From Mnemiopsis leidyi (taxonomy: Eukaryota > Ctenophora > Tentaculata > Lobata > Bolinopsidae): a stretch of DNA of 20,141 nt. Location: contig JH152800.1 in NCBI GenBank assembly GCA_000226015.1, positions 16,254 through 36,394 of the forward strand, given 5' to 3'. Shown one piece after another: positions 7,823 through 17,122 of the stretch (within the stretch, counting starts at the first letter, position 1; each line of letters opens with the position of its first letter). A program made the translations under genes and the position numbers. The notes below the pieces were generated by a model, which did not search any database, was not told the origin of the DNA, and was given only the letters and a program-made list of their open reading frames with translations.

Positions 7823-7901
7823 TCTATTAGGCTTGTGATGTTATTTTAGCACAAAGGTTCTAGTCTATTAGGCTTGTGATGTTATTTTAGCACAAAGGTT
7901 C
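7823..7901. repeat. tandem duplication, 38-bp identical copies with 41-bp period
   Basis: TCTATTAGGCTTGTGATG through to CACAAAGGTTC is present at 7823-7860 and 7864-7901, separated by TAG. The copies are identical by eye, so the duplication is recent. Confidence 0.95.
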
Positions 7902-8031
7902 CACCTTATCCCTGGCTAATGGCTTTTTACTTGAGTACCAAACCCACAAACATGATTGACTTTTATACTACAGATAACAAGTATATTGCAAAATTGTAGA
8001 ATACTTTTACTTACTTGGATACGTCTGCTCC

Positions 8032-8271
8032 TCAGTCAGAAGAGTGGCCTGCACCAAGGAAGTTACGTCGTGTTCTTAACAATCCTCGCCACCCAACTCT
8101 GTCAGACGCTAATCCAGGCATATCCTCGACTGTAATATCCTTTCGACCTGTAAACAGAGATGCATCCTCTCGGACGCAGGTTAGCCAGGACTTCTTGCGA
8201 CGTCCTCTCGATAATAAGTCCAACGATAAAAATAAAATGCCCAAGGTGGGCATGATGATGAAAATCTTCAC
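8032..8271 (-). pseudogene. LINE ORF2 C-terminal tail (reverse transcriptase gene fragment)
   Basis: The minus-strand frame contains RGRRKKSWLTCVREDASLF and then ASDRVGWRGLLR, ending at a TGA (8034-8032). The pattern GR.KK.W..CV.ED....ASDR..WR is the usual end of non-LTR retrotransposon ORF2 proteins, downstream of the reverse transcriptase domain. The reverse transcriptase and endonuclease domains are absent upstream, where ORF1-like sequence begins instead. The plus-strand open frame over the same bases is treated as a shadow. Confidence 0.65.
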
Positions 8272-8394
8272 TGTCTACAATCTAAGTGAACTATATTAAA
8301 TATAGGCAAAGTACAATGAGCATTTTATTATCAATATACTGTCACATTTATGAAATGATATCAAATTATAAATTTCATGCAAGGTAAAAGCACA

Positions 8395-8819
8395 TGTTCA
8401 GTTCTTGCAACCTGGAAACGAGAGATATGAAGTTTTATCTCAGTGAAAAAGTGGCGTAAACTGTAAAAATATACTTTCATATAATGAAAACCATATTTTT
8501 TTCCATTACTCACAATCTGAGTGTGTAACCAATCGGTGGTCTTCGGTTTGCTGCAATTTGATGAGGTAAGAGTATTTTTCTGGGTTTTATTCTTTCCTTT
8601 GTTGCTCCTGAATCTCTGCTGCCACTTCCTGTGTTGTTTGCTGATTCCTCCTTCAGTTTCTCCTGATAACATTTCACCGTTCTTAATAAAGTGGTGTTTC
8701 TCAGGCGAACTCCAAATGCACTTTTTAAGTTCTTTAACTATTTCTCGGTACTTTAATCGTTGCTCTAAGGTTCTCTCAGGCTTTAAGCAGAGCTGACTTA
8801 ATGGTGAACTTTTTTCCAT
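8395..8819 (-). pseudogene. LINE ORF1 C-terminal fragment
   Basis: The minus-strand frame encodes PERTLEQRLKYREIVKELKK, then HHFIKNGEMLSGE and a basic tail (RKWQQRFRSNKGKNK). This resembles the last part of RRM-type ORF1 proteins of invertebrate non-LTR elements, where (S)PDRT....E..L..E.K.R is followed by .FIRNG. It probably continues the ORF1 fragment at 9330-10057, about 500 bp away. The call rests on remembered family patterns. Confidence 0.6.
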
Positions 8820-8827
8820 CTCGAAAA

Positions 8828-8850
8828 CTTTTTTGCCGAAGGCAAAAAAG
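8828..8850. repeat. perfect 10-bp hairpin
   Basis: CTTTTTTGCC, loop GAA, GGCAAAAAAG. It lies just beyond the end of the 8395-8819 LINE fragment, at the presumed junction with inserted sequence. It may be one end of an insertion or simply a stable palindrome. Confidence 0.85.
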
Positions 8851-9329
8851 TAAAGTAGATGGTTTAAAGTGGTCGGATTTTGGGGGTGGGGTGGGTAGGT
8901 AGGTAGATGGACGTGTCCGGTGACCCACCTGCTCCTTCATAAAGTAATTTGAATTACGTAACAGATGAAATGAATGATGCGCCGCGCAGTACACTGACTG
9001 CTGACTGAAATTACTTCCTACGTGCATCAAATCTTGGTATTTAAAGGTGAATAGGAGTTGCCGCCATTAAGTCTGAATGCGTTTCTACCTATCAGCTTCA
9101 CCTGGTCTTTGTAATTGTAGCGTGGACTTCCGACTTTTGTTCAGGATCCAAGCACTTGGTAACTATTAAATTTAACGTTCAAAACGCTTTAGTTTTTAGT
9201 TAGCCTTTGCTCTTACTTCATTGCAAACTGTGGTATCTAGTTTACAAAAATTTTTAGTGAATATCATAATTTATCAAAGTATTAAGTTTACGATGGCTGC
9301 AACTTCATAGCGGTATGTAGTCTAAAAAA
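8851..9329. other. sequence separating two LINE ORF1 fragments
   Basis: About 480 bp without similarity to ORF1. The left edge has TTTTTTCCATCTC (8812-8824 region) and the right edge AAAAAAGAGATGGAAA (9325-9340 region), which are inversely related and could be the ends of an inserted element. Nothing coding is recognised; the 84-codon minus-strand frame at 8776-9030 has no family features. Confidence 0.4.
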
Positions 9330-10057
9330 GAGATGGAAATCTTAAGCGTCCGCCTGAGACCAAACAAAGCGGGCGCAATTCTTGTTAAACCTTTAGACTT
9401 CCTCAGGAGATTTGATACAGTCACAGACCTTTCCATGGAGACCTTAATAGGCCTGTCAGAGTTTCCATTTCAGCTATAAAAAGAGGCTTTTTGTCTAATT
9501 CTTGAAAAACTTCACTGACTTTGTAATTAATGTTATCTTTGTCAGTTTCTTTGAGCCCAAAAATCATAATATTCCTGCTCTGGTCTTCAACAATTTCCTT
9601 AACAGCTGAATATGCTCCTTTCATCCAATCTTGTACAGTGAATACAAAACCAACTCTTTCGCATGACACGCTCACCACTCGATTTTTTCACAGCATCACT
9701 GTAAAACTTCAGTTTAGTCTTTATCGTTGCCTACACACCATTCTGGAATAATTTAATATGCTCCCTTTTTGTCTGTAACAATTGGCTTTGCACTTCTGCC
9801 AAATCCTTAATTGCACACTTGGCTTCTGATTTAAGGGCATCGACTTCCAAACACTTTTCAATCACTTTTCAGAACTTAAATGCAATCTAATGAGCACTTT
9901 ACACCTTTAAACAGAAACGAAACTAATCCTTTTTTTCTCCACATTTTTCCACAAAAGCTCAATATTGTCCTTTCGTCCAATCTTCTTGTACAGTGAATGC
10001 AAAACCGACTCTGTATGCCCGATCTGGTTTACAGCATCTTGATAAAAGGCTGCCATG
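9330..10057 (-). pseudogene. LINE ORF1 fragment (coiled coil and RRM-like part)
   Basis: Reading the minus strand with frameshifts gives a coiled-coil stretch (KSEAKCAIKDLAEVQSQLLQ, about 9835-9775), then EDQSRNIMIFGLKETDKDNI and KVSEVFQELDKKP (about 9595-9490), then after a frame change RPIKVSMERSVTVSNLLRKS (about 9445-9385). The series RSNIIIFGL...., RP.KV......V...L...K.L is characteristic of ORF1 proteins of invertebrate non-LTR retrotransposons. Stops and frameshifts show that it is dead. A second, diverged copy of one segment lies upstream at about 9958-10057. Confidence 0.6.
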
Positions 10058-10155
10058 AGGCAAACCTTTTACTTACACTTGCAGATAAGGAATAAACTGT
10101 TCTGATAACAGAGCCCAAAAAGTGAGGCAAAACAAAATCGGAAATCAGCAGCCCT

Positions 10156-10227
10156 GGTGGGCATCTGATCCTGTACTCAGGTGGGCATCTGATCCTGTAC
10201 TAAGGTGGGCATCTGCTCCAGTAGTCA
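10156..10227. repeat. 24-bp tandem repeat, three copies
   Basis: Copies start at 10156, 10180 and 10204. The unit begins GGTGGGCATCTGATCCTGTA. The first two are nearly identical and the third has diverged (CTGCTCCAGTAG). Confidence 0.9.
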
Positions 10228-10790
10228 ACAATTGGTAACAGTTGAAAGAATCTAGCTCAACTAATTGAATTTTGATGTATCGTTACTCTTTCTGAAACTT
10301 TTAATTGGTGATGAAGCATGGAAGCCAGTAACGGAAAGATGTGCTTGATTTAAGTTGCCCTGGGCGAAACATACAACTTGCCCAAATTCTTATGAGGATC
10401 ACATGACTCCTAATCAGAGACAAGGTTGATTGATAGGGCTTTTTACTAGACCTACGACATGCCAAAAGTCATCCAACTCAAGTCTTAAAGGTGATATAGT
10501 ACACTTATATCATGTTACATGTAAAATATTTAACAACACATGCCATGCTGTAAATTGGGATTTGAAATTTACTCAGCCCGATACTCACAAACTTAGCTTT
10601 TAGTAGCAATAGTCCAGTGCTAGAATACGTAAACAGCGAAAAGAGGGTGGAAATGTGGACATTTTTATTGTATTATTTACCTATCCATCTACTTTTATTA
10701 CTTTTTACCGTTTGTATTACCAATGATTTTATGAATTCTAATAAAATATTGTGTGAAATTTTATATGATACTATAATAATATATATACTG
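10228..10790. other. intergenic sequence, nothing recognised
   Basis: AT-rich DNA. The open frame from 10617 is very rich in hydrophobic and Thr/Ile codons, as AT-rich noncoding DNA tends to be. No splice-bounded exon is apparent. Confidence 0.4.
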
Positions 10791-10797
10791 TTTGACG

Positions 10798-10842
10798 GCC
10801 CATTAGATGCCAGCCCGGTTAGGGCAACAAATCAATCAATCA
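10798..10842 (+). repeat. possible retroelement 3' end
   Basis: GCCC (10798-10801) and GGGC (10822-10825) can close a hairpin, followed by ACAAATCAATCAATCAG, a short (AATC)n run. A terminal hairpin plus short tandem tail is common at the 3' ends of LINE and SINE copies. No upstream coding part is recognised, so this is tentative. Confidence 0.3.
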
Positions 10843-11380
10843 GTGCCAAGCTTTGTTTTTACAAAAATCTTTGGTCTTTATTCTTGTCGTGGTGTCCAGG
10901 GCAAATGTCCAACCCTGAGTAGAGGCAGAGCTTTTTTTCACGTGGTCTTGTTTATTTCTGCATGGATCAGTTCATGTTCGTGAATATGACCTGCAAATCT
11001 TATCTACATGCACTTGGCATATTGATGAATTAATCTGCAAAATATGACCATATAATGTAAGCAAAACTGGTTGAGTTGTGCATTTGCCCTGTCACCCAAT
11101 CAAAACAAGTGTCTGATCACTTTATCTGGTAGGTACATTCTATTAATTTTTGGCAAGTTGTGTTAGACCCACCCTGGGTGAAACTTCAATCTGCAAAATA
11201 TACCCTCGGCTGATCAAATGAGGGGCTTTGATTGGCTGACAGCAGTTACGCATAGTCTCAATGTCTGCAACCTTCAGACTCAAGATTTTGCCTTTTGGCA
11301 ATCGACAAATTTGCTATATTATGTTATATGATAGATTTCTTTATGATCAGTTCCAAAAGATTAACCTCTCACATTTTTAG
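10843..11380. other. sequence upstream of the SHANK-like gene's first recognised exon
   Basis: No exon or promoter motif could be supported. It ends in TTTTTAG at 11380, a 3' splice site, so at least part of it is intron of the SHANK-like gene and an earlier exon lies further upstream. Confidence 0.5.
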
Positions 11381-11637
11381 ATGAACTTATAGCCATCATG
11401 TCTTATGCAACATTGGACAGCCGTCACAAAAGACACTCCAAAGATCGTATTGGATTTAGCTTTGGATCCATGAAACGTGCTGCAAGTGCGAGTTCCTTAA
11501 ATAGAACAAGCTCCCTCAGTAGGTCAAACTCCATAACGAGGGCAGCAAATACTCTGCAGATACGAGACAATGCAGCTGCAATTGATAAGCAAAACCAGAT
11601 ACAGCTTCATATCAAGATACCTGAGAAGAAAGTTGAG
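11381..11637 (+). CDS. SHANK-like exon A: N-terminal extension and start of SPN
   Basis: A 3' splice site (TTTTTAG) precedes 11381. The likely start is ATG at 11398 in GCCATCATGT (A at -3), giving 80 codons to the donor GAG/GTTTGA at 11638. A short upstream ATG at 11381 gives a three-codon frame (ATG AAC TTA TAG) that overlaps the leader. The frame of 11398 is also open back to the acceptor, so the exon could instead continue an upstream coding exon. The peptide has HKRHSKDRIGFSFGSMKRAA and a Ser/Arg/Asn-rich stretch (SSLNRTSSLSRSNSITRAAN) suited to disorder and phosphorylation, then QLHIKIPEKKVE, the first SPN strand. Confidence 0.78.
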
Positions 11638-14577
11638 GTTTGACACAAAATAAATCTGGAGTTTTCATTCTGTATCGACAAGGCTTGTTTTAATGCTATC
11701 GGATAAATATTTTCGGGGACTGGTATTCTTTACAGTAAAAAGATGTTTCAGATGCAGTAGATTCGACGTGATTATAAAAAGGCATACAATTTTTGCGGCA
11801 ATCCTATTCTTAAGTTTTCAAGAATTCCTATTACTTATCACTAGGTGCAACATTCAAGTTTCTATTGTACCCGAAAGTACTGTATAAGTAATGTTGCGTG
11901 TAACACAGGGTATTGACACGTTCACCCAACACCTTCAACAGGAAACGTTTTAATTGTCACTTTCAGTACATTTGTATTGGCTATCAAACGTAACAGTGGT
12001 TGAAACGCTTGCTCCTAAAACGTTCAGTTATACGTCTGTTTAGACTGCATACAGATTAAAATACCAATAGGCACGAAAGAACTGCTGTTAAGAATCTAAA
12101 ATAGTGGCATTTCAGTGTGTTATCACGGTTGACATGAACGCGAAAGTATCTGACATAAAGCTGCAGATCATTCAGTCCTTGTGCAGTGTAAGTGTTACAA
12201 AATTATTAACCTTACCCCAAATCACATACGCACCACCAAGCCAAAACTCCTACAACTGCTCTTATCAACCTCAATGTGGCCGGGAGATCGTTAAACCCCT
12301 AATTTAAAGCTAATCGTTCCAACCCCGGACACTTTAAACAACTTGCCCATACAAGGAGACAGAGAGAAAGGGTTATGTCCCCTTACTCCAACAAGTTAAA
12401 CTCCCCCTCTGTTTATCACGACAACACCTAACTCTCCCCCTCTCCACCAGGATTTGGAGGAAAACTTCAACTTCGGGTTGTACCTGCCTCCCAAACAGAA
12501 ACGTCTCGGCAAGTACATGTCGGAGGATAGGTGTATCCGAGAGTACCGACTTAGTGGTCTCCCCCCGATTGTTTTTGTGAGTAGCACCGCTCTGTTGTGG
12601 CACACCGACTTTTCCTGTAAAATTAGTTCTCAGCGGTTTGTTCAAGTTTTTTTTGATAACAACGACTTCTGTGCCGCGTCTGAGGAAACAAATGTGTTCA
12701 TCTGACGATATTGATGCGGATATTTGTCACTATTTAAACTTTTGTTGTGTAACTTTTTATTGCACGCCGTTTGCTAATATAGCTTTGGTTGGCCAACAAT
12801 TTGCAATCTTCAAGGAATAGATGATTTGAGATAACTGCTTTTAGATTAATCATGTGGCAATTTGCTAAAGTGTTAATGATCATAAGAGACCACAAAAACC
12901 TCGCAAACAACAATTTATTGCTCTTAGCCTGTAAGCGTAATGTTTTACGGTATTGGAGACTAGTGGACATACACCTCCCTACAAATACCACCATTACTCC
13001 ACAAATACCACCATTACTCCATTTCTCCGGTATATTCCATATACCAATACACATTATATCCGATATGTTAAGATGTAACTGCATGTCATGTTATATCATT
13101 GATAAAATCGGTGTTCTCTGGCTCGATGGAGATGTGATGTTATTAAAACTTGTCTCTTGGGAATCGAGCAGTTCATTTCGCTCCTCATTTTACATTTCCA
13201 TTGTTAATGATGAGCACGGTTTTGTTCAGTTATTAACCATCGTTCCTTCTCGTTAATGAAAGCTGGTATTTTATTGGTTTGTGTTGAAATACGAGAAGAT
13301 TATACCGTTAACTAACGTTTAAAAACTTGGTGATCCTCGTGATGGTGCCATGTTAAAATTAGAAGATCGTCATGATTACCACATACATGGTGAAGACTAC
13401 AGACCCGGGGGATTAAGGGGTTCACGTCACATAACGTCAGTAGACACCTCTACTCCCTTACTCTCTTCAAATTGACACGTGCACATATGATTTTAGCTGA
13501 TCGGGATTCCCTTTGTGTTACGAGTGACCCCTGTATTAGTTTGTTGAGTTCGATTTAAGAATAAAACCAGGTCACTATACTTCTTTCTTTTCTTTGTAGT
13601 TTCCTTCAAGTGCTCCATTATAATAGAAATTGTGCGTTTTTTTCAATATCGATACTCATTTGTTTTCTGGCTTGTTACATAAACGGTCACGCCTCTATAC
13701 ACTGCACGGTTACATGCTCTTGCACGTCATTTGACGCTCGAGCGTATTTTTAAACGTCAACCTATATTTTAACACTTGAAGCCACTGGAAGTTTTTCTTT
13801 TCAAATGGAATGTCCACCACTTGATCTTGTACGACAACACCCTTTCTAAAATTTTCTTTCTTACATTTGTCTAGGCAGTATGCATACTGCTTTTTTGCTG
13901 TTCTTTTGGCTGCATACATCAAATATTTTTCCTTTTGCATAATCTCGCCACATGCTTAATGAATTTGGATATTGTTGTCCGCTAAAGTTGTAAAAGCCTG
14001 TTTTATCCGGATGACGAAATTATTTTAAATTCTCAGTAAATTTAGCTCACGCCTATTTTAGATTTCCTATTCCCTGTAAAACAGTCCTCCACGCTGGTGT
14101 GGACCTGGAAGTGCCGCGCAGTAGGCGGATATAACTTTATTTAGAAACAATGCAGAGTCTGCGGCGGAGTTGCCATTGTGTAAGATACATGTAGCTCTAG
14201 GAAATGTGATTGTTTCAGAGATGCTTTAATTTTAGAAACAGTAAGAGTGATATTAGCATATTTATCGTATCTAAGAGTATGTGTGAGATCTCGATATAAA
14301 GCATCTTTTATCCTCGGAATGTGGAAACTCCTGGTCCCTGGATCAGACAAGGATTTACAATAATTAGGTTATACTCAGCCGTGTGTGTGCGGTAGCAATA
14401 GTGCCTTACATGAAATATTCTAGAAAATATACGTTACAATAATAAAGGAGGGTGAATATTTGTTTCTTTACTCAGGAGTCAGGAGTTTGTAATGAACTGT
14501 TATTTCAGTTTAAGTACTACTCGAAATACGACCACAATCCACGAGAAATGTCGAAAAGAATGATGACGAAAGCCAAG
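11381..14577 (+). CDS. SHANK-like synaptic scaffold gene, N-terminal exons (SPN domain)
   Basis: SHANK/ProSAP proteins are large scaffolds of the postsynaptic density and cell cortex (SPN, ankyrin repeats, SH3, PDZ, proline-rich region, SAM). The SPN domain is a ubiquitin-like fold that packs on the ankyrin repeats and binds Ras-family GTPases. Exons 11398-11637, 12116-12187, 12451-12576 and 14509-14577 join in phase 0 (507 nt, 169 codons). Joined, they run HIKIPEKKVE, CVITVDMNAK, DLEENFNFGLYLPPK, GKYMSEDRCIREY, FKYYSKYDHN, parallel to the IP...C..., LNYGLFQPP, GKFLDEERLLQEY and EFRYKRRVY pattern of vertebrate SHANKs. The first 60 or so residues are a Ser/Arg/Asn-rich extension that I do not recognise. 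Talin F0 is a more distant alternative. Ankyrin exons are not found; the gene continues beyond the right edge. Confidence 0.78.
11649..11654 (+). promoter_or_regulatory. AATAAA poly(A) signal-like hexamer in intron A
   Basis: It lies 6 bases after the in-frame TGA (11641-11643) met if the exon A donor is not used. It could support an intronic polyadenylation event giving a short SHANK-like N-terminal product, but AATAAA is common by chance in AT-rich DNA. Confidence 0.25.
12116..12187 (+). CDS. SHANK-like exon B: SPN strand 2 and helix
   Basis: The acceptor is GGCATTTCAG and the donor is GTAAGT. It has 24 codons, phase 0 at both ends: CVITVDMNAKVSDIKLQIIQ then SLCS. It corresponds to the C.R.D....VWAAKQRVLCAL segment of SHANK SPN domains. 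It is the only piece of the 12104-12307 open frame that is coding. Confidence 0.78.
12451..12576 (+). CDS. SHANK-like exon C: SPN core
   Basis: The acceptor is TCTCCACCAG with a C/T-rich tract, and the donor is GTGAGT at 12577. It has 42 codons, phase 0 at both ends. It contains NFGLYLPPKQKRLGKYMSED and RCIREYRLSGLPPIVF. The spaced pattern N(F/Y)GL(Y/F).PP....GK(Y/F)..E.R...EY is the strongest evidence for the SHANK assignment. Confidence 0.85.
12577..14508 (+). other. SHANK-like intron C-D (1.9 kb)
   Basis: It begins GTGAGT and ends TTTCAG. It contains an exact 20-bp tandem duplication at 12981-13020. Open frames on either strand (12852-13256 plus, 12734-13084 minus, 13710-13940 minus) lack family features and overlap each other, so none is called. 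Confidence 0.6.
12981..13020. repeat. exact 20-bp tandem duplication
   Basis: ACAAATACCACCATTACTCC occurs twice back to back with no differences. Confidence 0.97.
14509..14577 (+). CDS. SHANK-like exon D: end of SPN, linker to ankyrin repeats
   Basis: The acceptor is TGTTATTTCAG and the donor is GTAAGG. It has 23 codons, phase 0 at both ends: FKYYSKYDHNPREMSKRMMT then KAK. It matches the position and pattern of F(R/K)Y..R.Y........L.K..TK in SHANK, which leads into the first ankyrin repeats. It was found by reading for small splice-bounded frames. Confidence 0.72.
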
Positions 14578-14746
14578 GTAAGGATTCGATACTTCTAGCC
14601 TTACTAATATTGATCTCTATTCTCTTATTACTGGAATTCATTTATTTAATCTAGTTCATTTACATTTACATAAATTTGCATAATCAAAGTTACATAATCG
14701 ACATATTTTTTTTCGTGGGTTCGGTGAACTGTTAAATGCAAACGGT

Positions 14747-14806
14747 TAGCCAGCCATTCGACCAGTCAGCCAGCTAGTCAGTCAGTCAATCAGCCAGCCA
14801 GCAAGA
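14747..14806. repeat. degenerate (CAGY)n microsatellite
   Basis: A run of CAGT, CAGC and CAAT tetranucleotides such as CAGCCAGCTAGTCAGTCAGT. It has diverged and is unlikely to be coding. Confidence 0.85.
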
Positions 14807-15365
14807 CATTATTGAGTTAGTGAACCTCAATTTTAACTAAAACTTCCTGGAAACTGAACGGTGAGAAAAGGTTCTTAACCTCTCAAGCAAATCAATTAGA
14901 AGATAATTAATAACTTGAACAAAGAGCTTTTAATCGCTTGAATTTCTTATCTCAACCGTTAAAGACAAAAAGATAAAGTAACAACGCACATACAGTAAAA
15001 GCGTGTCTTTACCTTGTCTTTTTATATTATTGTTACTCTTTGCTTATTCGCTACATTTGTCAATACTTCTGGATAAGTAATCATGCTTGACATTACGTCT
15101 TTCAAGGTAACTACCACAGCATCACTGTTTATTTTAGCACACTTGCAATTCACCCAGTTAATCCAAACACACAAGATGAATTAGCCCTGCATTCTAATTA
15201 AAATAATCATCAAATCAGTTAATTCAAAGCAGGAAATACAGCTGTACCCGCTTTAAACGCTGATCAGTAATGACCAGTCTGTCAGTGTGACTCGGTCAAA
15301 ACAGTTCGTGTGAATATCATGTCTTGCTTGTCGACTGTTCACTTCGTCCAGGTCGACTCGTCCTA

Positions 15366-15409
15366 ATGGCTTTGTTCATTGAAATTACGCCCTAATGGCT
15401 CTGTTCATT
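15366..15409. repeat. imperfect short duplication
   Basis: CTAATGGCTTTGTTCATT (about 15363-15380) recurs as CTAATGGCTCTGTTCATT (about 15392-15409). Confidence 0.8.
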
Positions 15410-15707
15410 CCTTATCGCGCCTGTAATGATCCTGTTTACCGTAGGGTTGTCAGTTTGTCGCCGTGGTCGGCTGACTTCTCTGTCTCCCCCTTGTGTTGCT
15501 TACCTCCCCCTTGTTGGAGGCAGTATACCTTGATATTGTGTTGTACACATCTTGTTCTTCCTTGCTTAATTTAAGTTGTGGGAGATTTAATCGTTCTTAT
15601 CACAGAGAAGTTGGAAGTTGACTTATGAAATAATGTGTTAAAACGAAGATGTAGCTTGTTGTTAGACAGAGGATTTCATTGTCGAGGAGTTGGCTGGAGC
15701 AGGGAGC

Positions 15708-15735
15708 AATAAAACTGACAAACTGACAAACTGAC
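15708..15735. repeat. 8-bp tandem repeat (ACTGACAA)
   Basis: AAACTGACAAACTGACAAAC, then TGACGG: three copies of an 8-bp unit. Confidence 0.85.
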
Positions 15736-17103
15736 GGTTTTTACTCAAATCGGAAGACATGACAAGACAAATACTACCGACTAAATCACCCAAAGACAAA
15801 GAACAGGTAAAAACAGGAAGTCGAAAACGATAAAAAAAAGTGATTATCTCAAGTTGTTAACCCGGGCCTTTTTAATTCCAAAACGTCATCGCACGCGCCA
15901 CCCGGTCATACGAACTGCTGTCAAAACGTAACTCAGACCAATCCCAACCCAGTCCGTAGTGCCGTTGAGATGGCCTCCTTTCTGGTGAAGGTTAGTTAGC
16001 TACAGATCTCGACTAACTCACTCCTAGCAGTGTAGAAATACTTAGTGGTTCAATTTATGAAGTAGTTGCGGTGGTGGGGTAGGCGGAGATATTTTATACT
16101 ACCTGTACCTAGAAGGGTTGAGACTATTGTAGTTACTCCGCAAACAATAGAGCCGCTGCGAGACCACCTGAAATCGCTCGGTAATGCTAGGAAATTGGTT
16201 AAATTCGCTCATTCCTCATCTCCTAACTTACATTAATGTCAATCTTGTCCGTATGTTCGTCCTACGACATCCAACTCAGATGTGTGTGTTAATTAATTTG
16301 ATCCTGGCTAATTGCGCTTTATCGCACGCCAGCTTTTCGTTAATTTTGACGGGAATTGTATAGTAGTTTAGCTTTCCTGACACCGCTCACAATGACCCTA
16401 ATAATTGTAGTGTAAACACGTGGGAAAAAAATGTATTTTTGCCAAATTGACAAACTGTCTGACTTGTGTGTTTAATGAAGTTTAACTCGGCTGTAAGACG
16501 TAATTTTCCCGAAGTTTTGCAACTTTTTTGTGTTTCGTGTGGCAGCCAAGTTAAAAGTGTGAATTACAGAGTGTTAAACTTCCCATCTCACATAGTACTT
16601 ATCATCAGCTTTGTTAGACGTTGTTGTATTGTAGCTCCCTAACGTTCTTGTGTCTTTGCTTATCAACTTTATTGAGTTATTCGAATAAAAATTATTTGTC
16701 ATTTATTAACAATTATGCAGTCAATCAGCCATCCATTTAGCCATTTTGGCCAGGGAATCAAGCAAAGTGTAATGATATGTTCATTCTTAAAGAAAGAAAT
16801 AATTTCTGGCAATGTTATCTATCATGATGATTTAATAATATTTGACACTGTTTCCATTATATATACGTGTAGTACTTCAGTCACGTGTTCACCTATCTCC
16901 CTCCCGATTGGCTGTCTAGTTCTCTACATGTTATAAGATGTGCTAGAGCATCTCGTCCACCTTCACATCAGTACATTAACGTACAGTATGTGTGTCCTGG
17001 GACTGAGCCGATTGTTGATGCTTGTTGTTGATATAAGTCCGGGGGTCTTCTCAGCTTGTTTAGATTGAGTTGAGCTTGGTCTCTGTTTATTTCACAACTC
17101 ATG

Positions 17104-17122
17104 CAGAGTACTGCACTCTGCA
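17104..17122. repeat. 7-bp hairpin
   Basis: GCAGAGT, loop ACTGC, ACTCTGC. A short perfect inverted repeat in intron; no function is assigned. Confidence 0.7.

Noticed and set aside
8015-8299. 94-codon plus-strand frame, preceded by TTGTAG and with a possible donor after CCCAAG
   Set aside because: I first considered it an exon. The minus strand over the same bases gives a LINE ORF2 tail pattern (GRRKKSW..CV.ED, ASDR..WR), which explains the open frame better.
12734-13256. Overlapping open frames on both strands (116 and 134 codons)
   Set aside because: Both lie in intron, and they are open mainly because of the 20-bp duplication and base composition; no domain is recognised.
13710-13940. 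Lys-rich 76-codon minus-strand frame
   Set aside because: It is within the SHANK-like intron, has no family features, and AT-rich DNA readily gives Lys-rich frames.
15954-15990. Small splice-bounded frame (AACCCAG ... GTGAAG/GTTAGT) as a further SHANK-like exon
   Set aside because: In the phase required by exon D it contains a stop, and the open phase has no SHANK similarity.
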